Shown here in pieces: positions 34,834 through 42,382 of a DNA stretch of 64,000 nucleotides. A program made the position numbers and the translations under genes. Source of the stretch: Hymenobacter fodinae (GTDB taxonomy: Bacteria; Bacteroidota; Bacteroidia; Cytophagales; Hymenobacteraceae); the NCBI RefSeq assembly GCF_004745825.1, contig NZ_SRLA01000002.1:1-64000 (forward strand), read 5' to 3'. Position 1 is the first letter of the stretch. Every line of letters starts with the position of its first letter. The notes beneath the pieces are model-generated. The model was not told where the DNA came from and made no database searches. It was given only the letters and a program-made list of their open reading frames with translations.

Positions 34834-35760
34834 ATGGGTAACCTGTTCGCCTTTCTGTTTCGCTACCGGGGTATCCTCGTGTTTGCGCTGCTGGAAGTGC
34901 TGAGCTTGTTTCTGCTGATTCGTAATAGCTCCTATCAGCGAGCTGCCTTTTTCAACTCCGCGAATAGCTACGTAGGCCAGGTGCTGGATCTGCGCACGCG
35001 CATCTACGACTACTTCCGGCTGGTAGAAGTAAATCATGAGTTGGTAAAGGAAAACGCCCTGCTGCGCCAGCAACTATACCGCCCCGACTTAAGTGGGCGC
35101 GAAGCTGGCACGTTGCCCGTGAAGCAGGATAGCCTTACGCAAGCCCGCTTAGCTCGCCTAGGCCACCCCGACTCGTTGCTGCTAGGCCTCCGCGCGCTCC
35201 CCACCCGCGACCCAGATTATCCCCTAATCCCGGCCCGGGTAGTAAGCAGCACCCAGCGGCGGGTAGATAACTTTATGACGCTGAACGTAGGCGCTGTAGA
35301 CGGGGTACGGCCGGGAATGGGCGTGGTGGCTGCGGCTGGCGTGGTAGGCCGGGTACTGGTTACCAGTGAGCATTATGCCACCATTACGTCGGTCCTGCAT
35401 TCTAAAACGGCTATTTCGTCCCGTATTCAGCGCGATAGTACCATTGGCACCATCCGGTGGCTGGGTGAAGACCCCGCTTATGTGCTGCTCGATAACATTC
35501 CGCGGCAGAATAAATTGGTGCGTGGCGATACGGTAGTGACGTCAGGCTACAATGCCGTTTTCCCGGAGGGGATTATGGTGGGCACAATTGAGTCGTTCGT
35601 GCGGGAGCCAGATAAAAACTTCTGGACGATTAAGGTGCGGCTGGCCGTGAATTTCTCTAAGCTGGTTTACGTGTACGTGGTAAGCAGCCGCCCCAAAATT
35701 GAGCGCGATACCCTAGAGGCCCACGCTGGCGTGAAACCCGAAACCGACGATCAGCCATGA
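34834..35760 (+). CDS. mreC: Rod shape-determining protein MreC
   Basis: 308 residues: short cytoplasmic start, one membrane helix (about 10-30), a coiled-coil stretch (about 65-90, VNHELVKENALLRQQL), then the periplasmic beta-barrel domain (ARVVSSTQRRVDNFMTLNVG, VLHSKTAISSRIQ, VTSGYNAVFPEGI). It links MreB to the periplasmic synthases. The stop overlaps mreD by 4 bases (ATGA). Confidence 0.94.
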   Translation: MGNLFAFLFRYRGILVFALLEVLSLFLLIRNSSYQRAAFFNSANSYVGQVLDLRTRIYDYFRLVEVNHELVKENALLRQQLYRPDLSGREAGTLPVKQDSLTQARLARLGHPDSLLLGLRALPTRDPDYPLIPARVVSSTQRRVDNFMTLNVGAVDGVRPGMGVVAAAGVVGRVLVTSEHYATITSVLHSKTAISSRIQRDSTIGTIRWLGEDPAYVLLDNIPRQNKLVRGDTVVTSGYNAVFPEGIMVGTIESFVREPDKNFWTIKVRLAVNFSKLVYVYVVSSRPKIERDTLEAHAGVKPETDDQP

Positions 35761-36290
35761 GCGGAGTAGGAACCATTCTGGTGCAAGTGTTGCGGTTTGC
35801 GCTCTACGTAGGCCTGTATGTGCTGCTGATCAGTGGCCCCGATTTTGTGCTCTTCGATCTGGGGTGGTGCTTTTTCTATTTAGGGTTCCTGCTGTTTCTG
35901 CCCATCAGCACACCTATTGTGTTGCAACTAGTGCTGGGGTTTGTGTTGGGCTATACCATGGACGTGTTTTTTGACTCGGGCGGCGTGCACGCGGCCGCGG
36001 CTGTGCTAGTGGCCTATCTTCGGCCCTGGGTGCTACGCCTGCTTACCCCCCGCGACGGCTACGACGCCCAAGATTCCGTGAATATCCATCAGATGGGGGG
36101 GCAGTGGGTTATTGTGTACCTGTTGCTGCTGGTAGCTATCCACCATGCCGCTTTTTTCCTGCTGGAGCTCGGAAGCTTTCAGGTGCTAGGCCTCACCCTG
36201 GTTAAAATTCTGGTGAGCACGCTGTATACCAGCTTGGTTTTCATGATCATCCAGCTGGTATTCTTTCCTACGCGCCGCCGAACCCGGTAG
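35757..36290 (+). CDS. mreD: Rod shape-determining protein MreD
   Basis: 177 residues with five to six hydrophobic segments and little soluble sequence. Identity rests on size, topology and its position between mreC and the PBP2 gene, with ATGA overlap to mreC. It is a membrane partner of MreC. Confidence 0.88.
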   Translation: MSGVGTILVQVLRFALYVGLYVLLISGPDFVLFDLGWCFFYLGFLLFLPISTPIVLQLVLGFVLGYTMDVFFDSGGVHAAAAVLVAYLRPWVLRLLTPRDGYDAQDSVNIHQMGGQWVIVYLLLLVAIHHAAFFLLELGSFQVLGLTLVKILVSTLYTSLVFMIIQLVFFPTRRRTR

Positions 36291-36450
36291 GCATGGGAAC
36301 TCAGAGGCTGCCAGAATGCCTTTCATAAGCTCCGCCGTACGGAGTTGTGCGGTCAGGCGAGTGTCAAGCTTACCTTGGCTTACTGCTGTGGGTTGGTGGG
36401 GGTGGCTGCTCTTTCTAAGGGGATAGACTAGTAGAGGCGGGCATTCGTTG

Positions 36451-36458
36451 TACCTTTG
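36451..36458 (+). promoter_or_regulatory. -7 element of mrdA
   Basis: TACCTTTG exactly matches TAnnTTTG, 49 bases before the proposed TTG start of mrdA. It suggests that mrdA-rodA can be expressed apart from mreBCD. Confidence 0.6.
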
Positions 36459-36507
36459 CAAATCCGGCCGCCGGGCCGTAAGTGCTTACTTCTCAGAATC
36501 CACCGCT

Positions 36508-38346
36508 TTGCAATACCTCGAAGGCCGCAAATACGTGGTCCACGCCATTTTTCTGGCCGTGGCGCTGCTTTTCGCGTCACGCCTTTTCTACATTCAGGTG
36601 CTGGACGGCAGCTATAAGCTTGCCGCCGACCGCAATACCTTACAGCGCATTGTGCAGGCGCCGTACCGGGGCTTAATTTATGACCGCAAGGACCAGATTC
36701 TGGTACAAAACACGCCCGTGTATGACCTGATGATGGTGCCGCGGGAGGTGAAAAAGCTCGATACCGTGCGTTTTTGCCAGCTGCTGCAACTACCCGTTGA
36801 GGAAGTGCGGGAGAGCATGAAGGCGGCCCGCGCGTACAGCCGCGTGAAGGCTTCGCCGTTGGTGCAGAACCTGAGCGCCGCCGAACTAGCCGCCATTCAA
36901 GACAACCTGATCGACTTTCCGGGCTTCAGCATCAAGGCCCGGATGGCACGCTCCTACAACACCAAAACCATGGCCCACGCCCTGGGCTACGTGGGAGCTA
37001 TTACGCCTGCTTTCCTAGAAAAGCCTAAGTATTCAAAATATATGGCCGGCGAGTTTCTCGGAATTACTGGCCTAGAGTCGTTCTACGAGACCCAGCTCAT
37101 GGGGCGGCGGGGCGTGCAGTACCGCATGGTAAATGTGCGCGGCATTGAGAAAGGTGCGTTCCGGGGCGGCGAGTTTGATACACTGTCCATTGCCGGCCAA
37201 GACCTGCACCTGAGCATCGACTCTGACCTGCAGGCCTACGCTGAGCAGCTGATGGCCGGTAAGCGCGGCTCGGTGGTAGCGCTTGACCCTAAAACGGGCG
37301 AAATATTGGCCTTCGTATCGGCGCCGATGTTTGACCCGGCTACACTTTCCGGCAAGGGGATGGGGAACCGCTACATGGAGCTGCTCAACAACCCCGAGCG
37401 CCCTCTGTTCAACCGCCCCCTGATGGCCACTTATCCTCCAGGCTCTACCTTCAAGTTGGTCAATGAGCTGGTGGCCCTGCAAATGGGAGTGGTAACGCCT
37501 CAAACCGGGTTTGCGTGTAACTGGAAGCTAGTGCGCTGCACCCACCGCCACGAGCACCCGAGCAACGTAGGTATTGCCATCAAAAACAGCTGCAACCCCT
37601 ATTTCTACCAAGTAATGCGGGCGGCCGTGCTGCGCGGACGCTCAGCCAATAAGTTTGAGGATGCCCGGCTAGGCCTGGGCGAGTGGCGCCGTAAGGTGAT
37701 GCAGTTTGGCTTAGGCGAAAAGCTGGGCGTCGACCTGTCGCAGGAAAAGAAGGGCCTGATTCCTTCGCCTGATTTCTACGACAAGCGCAACGGATACCAC
37801 CGCTGGAGTTACCGCACCGTGTACTCGCTTAGCATTGGTCAGGGCGAAATTGGTATTACGGGTCTCCAGATGGCCAACATTATGGCCACCATCGCCAACC
37901 GGGGCTGGTACTACACGCCGCACTTTGTGAAAGGCATTGGGCAGGGCGGGCCGCTACCCCAATACACTGTGCGGCACACCGTCGGCGTCGACCCCATTCA
38001 CTTCGACGAGATAATCCCGGGTATGCAGGGCGTAGTAGATGGGCGCGGTGGTACGGGTAGCAATGCCAGCCTCTTGGACGTGGGAATATCAGTGGCCGGG
38101 AAAACTGGTACCGTGCAAAACCCCCACGGCGACGACCACGCTACCTTCGCCGCTTTTGCCCCCGCCGAGGACCCCAAGATTGCCATTGCTGTGTTTATCG
38201 AAAATGCGGGGTTCGGGGGTAGCTCAGCAGCGCCCTTGGCCGCCCTGGTCATGGAAAAGTATCTGCGCGGTAACGTAGCCCCCTGGCGTAAGCGCTGGGA
38301 AAACTGGCTGCCAGGGCCAGCCGAACGATTTGTTAGACACCACTAA
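36508..38346 (+). CDS. mrdA: Penicillin-binding protein 2 (peptidoglycan transpeptidase)
   Basis: 612 residues: membrane helix (about 10-28), PBP dimerisation domain with RGLIYDRKDQILVQN (about 55-70), and transpeptidase domain with catalytic S313 in GSTFK, the SxN triad near KNSCNP and KTGTVQ near the end. It crosslinks peptidoglycan during cell elongation together with RodA. Start: TTG 36508, giving QYLEGRKYVVHAIFL at the N-terminus as is usual for the family. The longer frame from 36448 contains the -7 promoter element, and no ATG lies in between. Confidence 0.93.
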   Translation: MQYLEGRKYVVHAIFLAVALLFASRLFYIQVLDGSYKLAADRNTLQRIVQAPYRGLIYDRKDQILVQNTPVYDLMMVPREVKKLDTVRFCQLLQLPVEEVRESMKAARAYSRVKASPLVQNLSAAELAAIQDNLIDFPGFSIKARMARSYNTKTMAHALGYVGAITPAFLEKPKYSKYMAGEFLGITGLESFYETQLMGRRGVQYRMVNVRGIEKGAFRGGEFDTLSIAGQDLHLSIDSDLQAYAEQLMAGKRGSVVALDPKTGEILAFVSAPMFDPATLSGKGMGNRYMELLNNPERPLFNRPLMATYPPGSTFKLVNELVALQMGVVTPQTGFACNWKLVRCTHRHEHPSNVGIAIKNSCNPYFYQVMRAAVLRGRSANKFEDARLGLGEWRRKVMQFGLGEKLGVDLSQEKKGLIPSPDFYDKRNGYHRWSYRTVYSLSIGQGEIGITGLQMANIMATIANRGWYYTPHFVKGIGQGGPLPQYTVRHTVGVDPIHFDEIIPGMQGVVDGRGGTGSNASLLDVGISVAGKTGTVQNPHGDDHATFAAFAPAEDPKIAIAVFIENAGFGGSSAAPLAALVMEKYLRGNVAPWRKRWENWLPGPAERFVRHH

Positions 38347-38431
38347 TTCTGGTAAGCAGGCGAAGGTAGACTTCTGACCCCTGGCCTAACCGCCAAGCCA
38401 GAGGTAGTGTCTCGCCCTGAATAATACCCAT

Positions 38432-39727
38432 ATGCCCACTTCTCCGGCCAGATATTCGCGTAGCATTGATTGGGTGACGGTTCTGCTCTACCTGCTGATG
38501 GTGGGCGTTGGCTGGCTGAGCGTGTATGCCGCCAGCTACTCCCCCGATGCACCGGCCAACCCGTTCAGTCACTTGAGCTTTCAGGAACTCATGGCTTTCA
38601 ACTGGTTCAAGCAGATTCTGTGGATTGGGACGGCGGTGGTGCTCATTGTGGTACTACTCGTAATCGACTATAAAGCCTACGACACCTTCGCGTTTGTGCT
38701 TTACGGGGCCATGATTCTGCTGCTAATCGTTACGCCCTTCATTGCTAGGCCTATTGCGGGCTCCCGCTCTTGGCTGGAACTGGGCCCGGTGCGCCTGCAG
38801 CCCGCCGAGTTTGCCAAGTTTATTACGGCCCTGGCCGTATCGCGCTATATGGCAGGCATCAACCTGCGCCAGCAAAACTTCCGCGACCAGCTGGTGCTGG
38901 CTGGGCTTACTTTGCTACCACCACTGCTCATCATTGCGGCCAACGAGACGGGCCAGGCCTTGGTGTTTGGAGCTTTCCTGCTGGCGTACTTTCGGGAGGG
39001 GATGTCGCCGCTTATCCTGTTGATTTTAGCTGCGGCCGGCGCGGTACTTATTCTCTCTTTGCTGGTGCCCAAGCTGTGGCTGGTAGGCTCATTTACCGTT
39101 TTGCTGGGGCTGGTATTTGCTTTTAACCCCCGAGTATTCCGGCATCATCTGGTGTTGGCGCTGTCAGTGTGGGCAGTAGTAGTTGGGATGGTGTTTGGGG
39201 TAGACTTTTTCTTCAACAACGTGCTGCAGGCGCACCAGCGCAAGCGGATCGAAGTTCTCATTAACCCCTCCGCCGACCCCCTGGGCGTGGGCTGGAACGT
39301 GACGCAGTCCAAGATTGCTATTGGTTCGGGTGGGTTCGCGGGCAAGGGCTTTCTACAAGGAACTCAAACCAAGTTCGACTTCGTGCCCGAGCAAAGCACC
39401 GACTTTATCTTCTGCACGGTAGGGGAGGAGTGGGGCTGGGTTGGGACCATGGTGGTCATCATCCTGTTCATGACCTTGCTCGGGCGAATCCTGTATGTGG
39501 CGGAGCGCCAGAAATCAGTTTTTGGGCGCACGTACGGATACTGCGTGGCCAGTATTATCTTTTTCCACTTCTGCGTCAACATCGGGATGACGATAGGCCT
39601 AGCGCCCGTGGTGGGTATTCCACTGCCCTTTTTCAGCTACGGAGGCTCCTCGCTGTGGTCGTTTACCACGTTGCTGTTTATTCTCCTAGCTATTGATGCC
39701 TACCGCAAGCAGGATCTGGAACGCTAA
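38432..39727 (+). CDS. rodA: Peptidoglycan polymerase RodA (SEDS family)
   Basis: 431 residues with about ten membrane helices. SEDS features: GSRSWLELGPVRLQPAEFAK near residue 110, GWNVTQSKIAIGSGG near 290, then FVPEQSTDFIF and PLPFFSYGGSS. RodA makes glycan strands and pairs with PBP2, encoded 85 bases upstream. Confidence 0.95.
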   Translation: MPTSPARYSRSIDWVTVLLYLLMVGVGWLSVYAASYSPDAPANPFSHLSFQELMAFNWFKQILWIGTAVVLIVVLLVIDYKAYDTFAFVLYGAMILLLIVTPFIARPIAGSRSWLELGPVRLQPAEFAKFITALAVSRYMAGINLRQQNFRDQLVLAGLTLLPPLLIIAANETGQALVFGAFLLAYFREGMSPLILLILAAAGAVLILSLLVPKLWLVGSFTVLLGLVFAFNPRVFRHHLVLALSVWAVVVGMVFGVDFFFNNVLQAHQRKRIEVLINPSADPLGVGWNVTQSKIAIGSGGFAGKGFLQGTQTKFDFVPEQSTDFIFCTVGEEWGWVGTMVVIILFMTLLGRILYVAERQKSVFGRTYGYCVASIIFFHFCVNIGMTIGLAPVVGIPLPFFSYGGSSLWSFTTLLFILLAIDAYRKQDLER

Positions 39728-39747
39728 CAAGCCAACGAACTTAGCCT

Positions 39748-39857
39748 CCTAGGCCTATCAGCATAGTAAATCTTCAAACTGATAGGCCTAGGCTACCACA
39801 CAAAAGGCCCCTGGTGTGCACTACTAAACCGGTGCACATCAGGGGCCTTTTGTGTAG
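39748..39857. terminator. Double hairpin between convergent rodA and an unknown gene
   Basis: Hairpin one: CCTAGGCCTATCAG (39748-39761) with CTGATAGGCCTAGG (39779-39792). Hairpin two: ACACAAAAGGCCCCTG pairs with CAGGGGCCTTTTGTGT across GTGCAC-type inner pairs (about 39798-39857). The second has A and T runs on both sides and can stop transcription from both directions. Confidence 0.8.
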
Positions 39858-39876
39858 CAGCAGATTACGCGCTGAC

Positions 39877-41037
39877 TTAGGCGAACTTACGGTCAATAAG
39901 CTTCAGAAGCTTATTCACGTGCTCTTCCTTGCGCGACCAGTTGTACTGCGCCGACAAGTTTTCCGTCACATAGCGCTTAGCTGATTCTGCGTTAGGCAGG
40001 GTATCCAGGTACTGAATAACGGAGTGGTACTCCATATTCTCCCCATTGAAAAGCTCATTGATGAAGCTAAACCGCTGGTTGATAGAAATAGCCTCCCGCA
40101 ACGATTCCACTTTGGGGGCTTTTTCGGCCAGCGTAGCCGCGGCGGGGCGCTCTTGGCGCAGGGTTTCGCTGAGGGAAGGAGCAGCGGGCTGCTCGGCTTT
40201 TAATTTGGCATAGAGCGGCACGCCAGTAGCTGGCGTTTCTGGTGCTGTCGCATTATTGCCCTCTGTTGCTGGAGGCGATGCGGCTGGGACTTTTGGCTCT
40301 GAGGCAGGCGGTGGGGGGGCTACCGCCACGGGCGCAGGAGCATCAACAGAGGCGGTCTTCTCAGGGGCAGCTGCTGCTGGCTGGGCTGTGGTTGGGCTGG
40401 GTGCTGCCTCTTCAAATAAGTCAGCCTCCGTGAGCGGTAGCAACGCATTAAACTCCTGCACAAGACTAGCCAGCGGGTGCTGATCCTGCCCGTTCGACTT
40501 AACGTAGAGGCGGAAACGGCTCAGTAAATAGTCCCGCTCCTGCACTTCCTCGGCCGGAAGGGTGTCGAGAAAGCCCGCAAAGAGGGGTTTGTTTATATCC
40601 AGGTAGCGCAGCGTATCGCGCAGCTTCTCCGGGGAGGTGTTTGCTTGTTCTCCGAGTAGTTTCTGCCCGAAGGTTTCGGCAGGGTCGATGCCGCCCAGGA
40701 GCGTGTCGCAGATAGCCTGGGCCAGCAAGGGTTCGAACACGGGCCGGCTTAGCTTGATGCGGCGCGACAGTACGTTCATGAATTGCGTGAGGGCCTGGCG
40801 TACTTCCGCGTCCTCAAAATCAAAGTACGGGCTGCGCAGGTTGCCCATTTCCGCCATCCACTGGCCTAGCAGTTGCTGCACCACAAACAGGTTTACCTGC
40901 CGGATGGGTGTAAAGCGCAGTACGGCCGGACCATCGAGCGTGGCCGTGGGGCGGGCCCCGAAGTGCTGGTCGCAGAGCAAAGCGGCCAATAGCCGCCCGT
41001 AATGTTCGCGCTTGGCGAGGCTATATTTGTTGTTCAT
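39877..41037 (-). CDS. Conserved Bacteroidota protein of unknown function
   Basis: 386 residues, cytosolic, no named domain recognised. Residues 1-205 are helical and well ordered (KREHYGRLLAALL, LRFTPIRQVNLFVVQQLL, LSRRIKLSRPVFEPLLAQ). Residues about 210-290 are a Pro/Ala/Glu-rich linker. The C-terminal 75 residues form a second compact helical part (SINQRFSFINELF, DTLPNAESAKRYV, LLKLIDRKF). It is divergent from a ferredoxin gene with 34 bases between the two start codons, so regulation may be shared. Confidence 0.8.
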   Translation of the reverse strand: MNNKYSLAKREHYGRLLAALLCDQHFGARPTATLDGPAVLRFTPIRQVNLFVVQQLLGQWMAEMGNLRSPYFDFEDAEVRQALTQFMNVLSRRIKLSRPVFEPLLAQAICDTLLGGIDPAETFGQKLLGEQANTSPEKLRDTLRYLDINKPLFAGFLDTLPAEEVQERDYLLSRFRLYVKSNGQDQHPLASLVQEFNALLPLTEADLFEEAAPSPTTAQPAAAAPEKTASVDAPAPVAVAPPPPASEPKVPAASPPATEGNNATAPETPATGVPLYAKLKAEQPAAPSLSETLRQERPAAATLAEKAPKVESLREAISINQRFSFINELFNGENMEYHSVIQYLDTLPNAESAKRYVTENLSAQYNWSRKEEHVNKLLKLIDRKFA

Positions 41038-41071
41038 TGAAAGCCTGATTCAACGGGCAATTTAGGGAAAG

Positions 41072-41404
41072 ATGCCCACTCTAACGGTTCAAAATCTGCC
41101 TGCGGCTCCGGTTTCGGTGCCGCCCGGCGCCACGCTGCTGGCCGCGCTGCAAGCCGCCGGCCACGACTGGATGCATGCCTGTGGCGCCAAGGGGCGCTGC
41201 ACTACCTGCCGGCTGCACGTATTACACGGAGCCGACCTCCTAACGCCGCATTCCGACGCCGAGTTACGCTACCGGGCGCTGGGCCGCCTGTTGCCCACCG
41301 AGCGGCTTACCTGCCAAACGCGGCTACCTGCCGGCGACGTGATAGGTCGGGTGCCCGAGCCCGTGCAGTTCCCGCACGTGACCTACCTCAACGACCAACC
41401 GTAA
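41072..41404 (+). CDS. 2Fe-2S ferredoxin
   Basis: 110 residues, a plant-type beta-grasp ferredoxin. Cluster ligands are C37, C43, C46 and C81 (Cx5Cx2C...C), within MHACGAKGRCTTC and LTCQT. Electron partner unknown. It differs from the adrenodoxin-like ferredoxin at 23376: it has exactly four Cys and a Pro/Ala-rich N-terminus. It stands alone on the plus strand, 34 bases from a divergent unknown gene. Confidence 0.88.
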   Translation: MPTLTVQNLPAAPVSVPPGATLLAALQAAGHDWMHACGAKGRCTTCRLHVLHGADLLTPHSDAELRYRALGRLLPTERLTCQTRLPAGDVIGRVPEPVQFPHVTYLNDQP

Positions 41405-41538
41405 GGGCTTGGTACTAGCGGCCCGGGTAAAAGTAACTAGGCCACAAGGGGGCGCCGTATCCGATTGATAGCAAACGGTTTGGTGTAGACCATAGCTGAC
41501 TAGGCCGCTGGAGGCTCGCGGAAAATGGCCGCCTTGGC

Positions 41539-41598
41539 TTTGAGGCTAGCGGCCGAAAGCTGTACTTTAGAGGTTCCCAAGGTTGTCAGGATCCTGAC
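41539..41598 (+). promoter_or_regulatory. Probable tdk promoter with a palindromic site
   Basis: TTTG at 41539-41542, a 20-base spacer and TACTTTAG at 41563-41570 resemble the Bacteroidota promoter with one mismatch in the -7. A perfect 14-bp palindrome GTCAGGATCCTGAC at 41585-41598 lies about where transcripts would begin, a usual place for a repressor site. Confidence 0.45.
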
Positions 41599-41625
41599 CC
41601 TTGCCCACTGCTAACTGACAAGTTT

Positions 41626-42249
41626 GTGTTTATAGAACCCCGCGTTGGTACGGGTCCGGGCGTAGCTCGCCGGGGCTGGATTGAGGTTGTGTGCGGCTCC
41701 ATGTTTTCGGGTAAAACGGAGGAGCTGATTCGGCGGCTAAATCGTGCTAAAATTGCCCGGCAGCGGGTTGAAATTTTCAAGCCCGCCCTCGATACCCGTT
41801 ACCACGTGGAGGATGTGGTGTCGCACAATGCCAACAGCATCCGCTCCACGCCCGTGCCCATTGCGCAGGAAATGCTCCTGCTGGCCGGGGGCTGCGACGT
41901 AGTAGGCATCGACGAAGCTCAGTTCTTTGATGAGTCCTTGGTGGAGGTGTGCGTGCAGCTGGCCAACCAAGGCACTCGTGTAATTGTGGCCGGCCTTGAC
42001 ATGGACTTTCTGGGTAAGCCATTCGGGCCCATGCCCGCACTAATGGCCGTAGCGGAATTCGTGACGAAAGTACACGCCATTTGCGTGTGCTGCGGAGAAA
42101 TTGCTTCCTACTCCTTTCGCGTTGCTGCTTCGGAAGACAAGATCTTGCTGGGAGAAACGGATGCGTATGAGGCCCGCTGCCGCTACTGCTTTCAGGAAGG
42201 AATGAAGGAGAAAACCGCAGAGCCCGTTAGCAAAGCGGCCGTGCGCTAG
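41626..42249 (+). CDS. tdk: Thymidine kinase
   Basis: 207 residues, type II thymidine kinase that phosphorylates thymidine in the salvage pathway. P-loop GSMFSGKT (24-31), Walker B-like GIDEAQFF, lasso region and the zinc-binding cysteines (VCCGE and CRYC) are all present. The start is GTG 41626; the N-terminus MFIEPRVG and then [14 protein letters not shown] is usual in Bacteroidota. Confidence 0.95.
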   Translation: MFIEPRVGTGPGVARRGWIEVVCGSMFSGKTEELIRRLNRAKIARQRVEIFKPALDTRYHVEDVVSHNANSIRSTPVPIAQEMLLLAGGCDVVGIDEAQFFDESLVEVCVQLANQGTRVIVAGLDMDFLGKPFGPMPALMAVAEFVTKVHAICVCCGEIASYSFRVAASEDKILLGETDAYEARCRYCFQEGMKEKTAEPVSKAAVR

Positions 42250-42341
42250 GCCAGTGCTGAGGTAGCCTTGCAGCTCCTAACGACCAGCGTGGCCTACTAT
42301 ACCTCAGTGCGAGCTACTGCACTAAAGCCTAGCGCTCCTCG

Positions 42342-42349
42342 TTACTTTG
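42342..42349 (+). promoter_or_regulatory. Possible -7 element of porZ
   Basis: TTACTTTG differs by one base from TAnnTTTG and lies 34 bases before the chosen porZ ATG. It falls inside the longer open frame (from 42347) and argues against that start. Confidence 0.4.
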
Positions 42350-42382
42350 CCGGTTCCTACTTCGCGTCGCAACTTCCTGCCG

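Noticed and set aside
34596..35073. Minus-strand frames reading Ser-Glu-Arg-rich stretches across the mreB-mreC gap
   Set aside because: They are translations of the intergenic inverted repeat and of the antisense of mreB/mreC.
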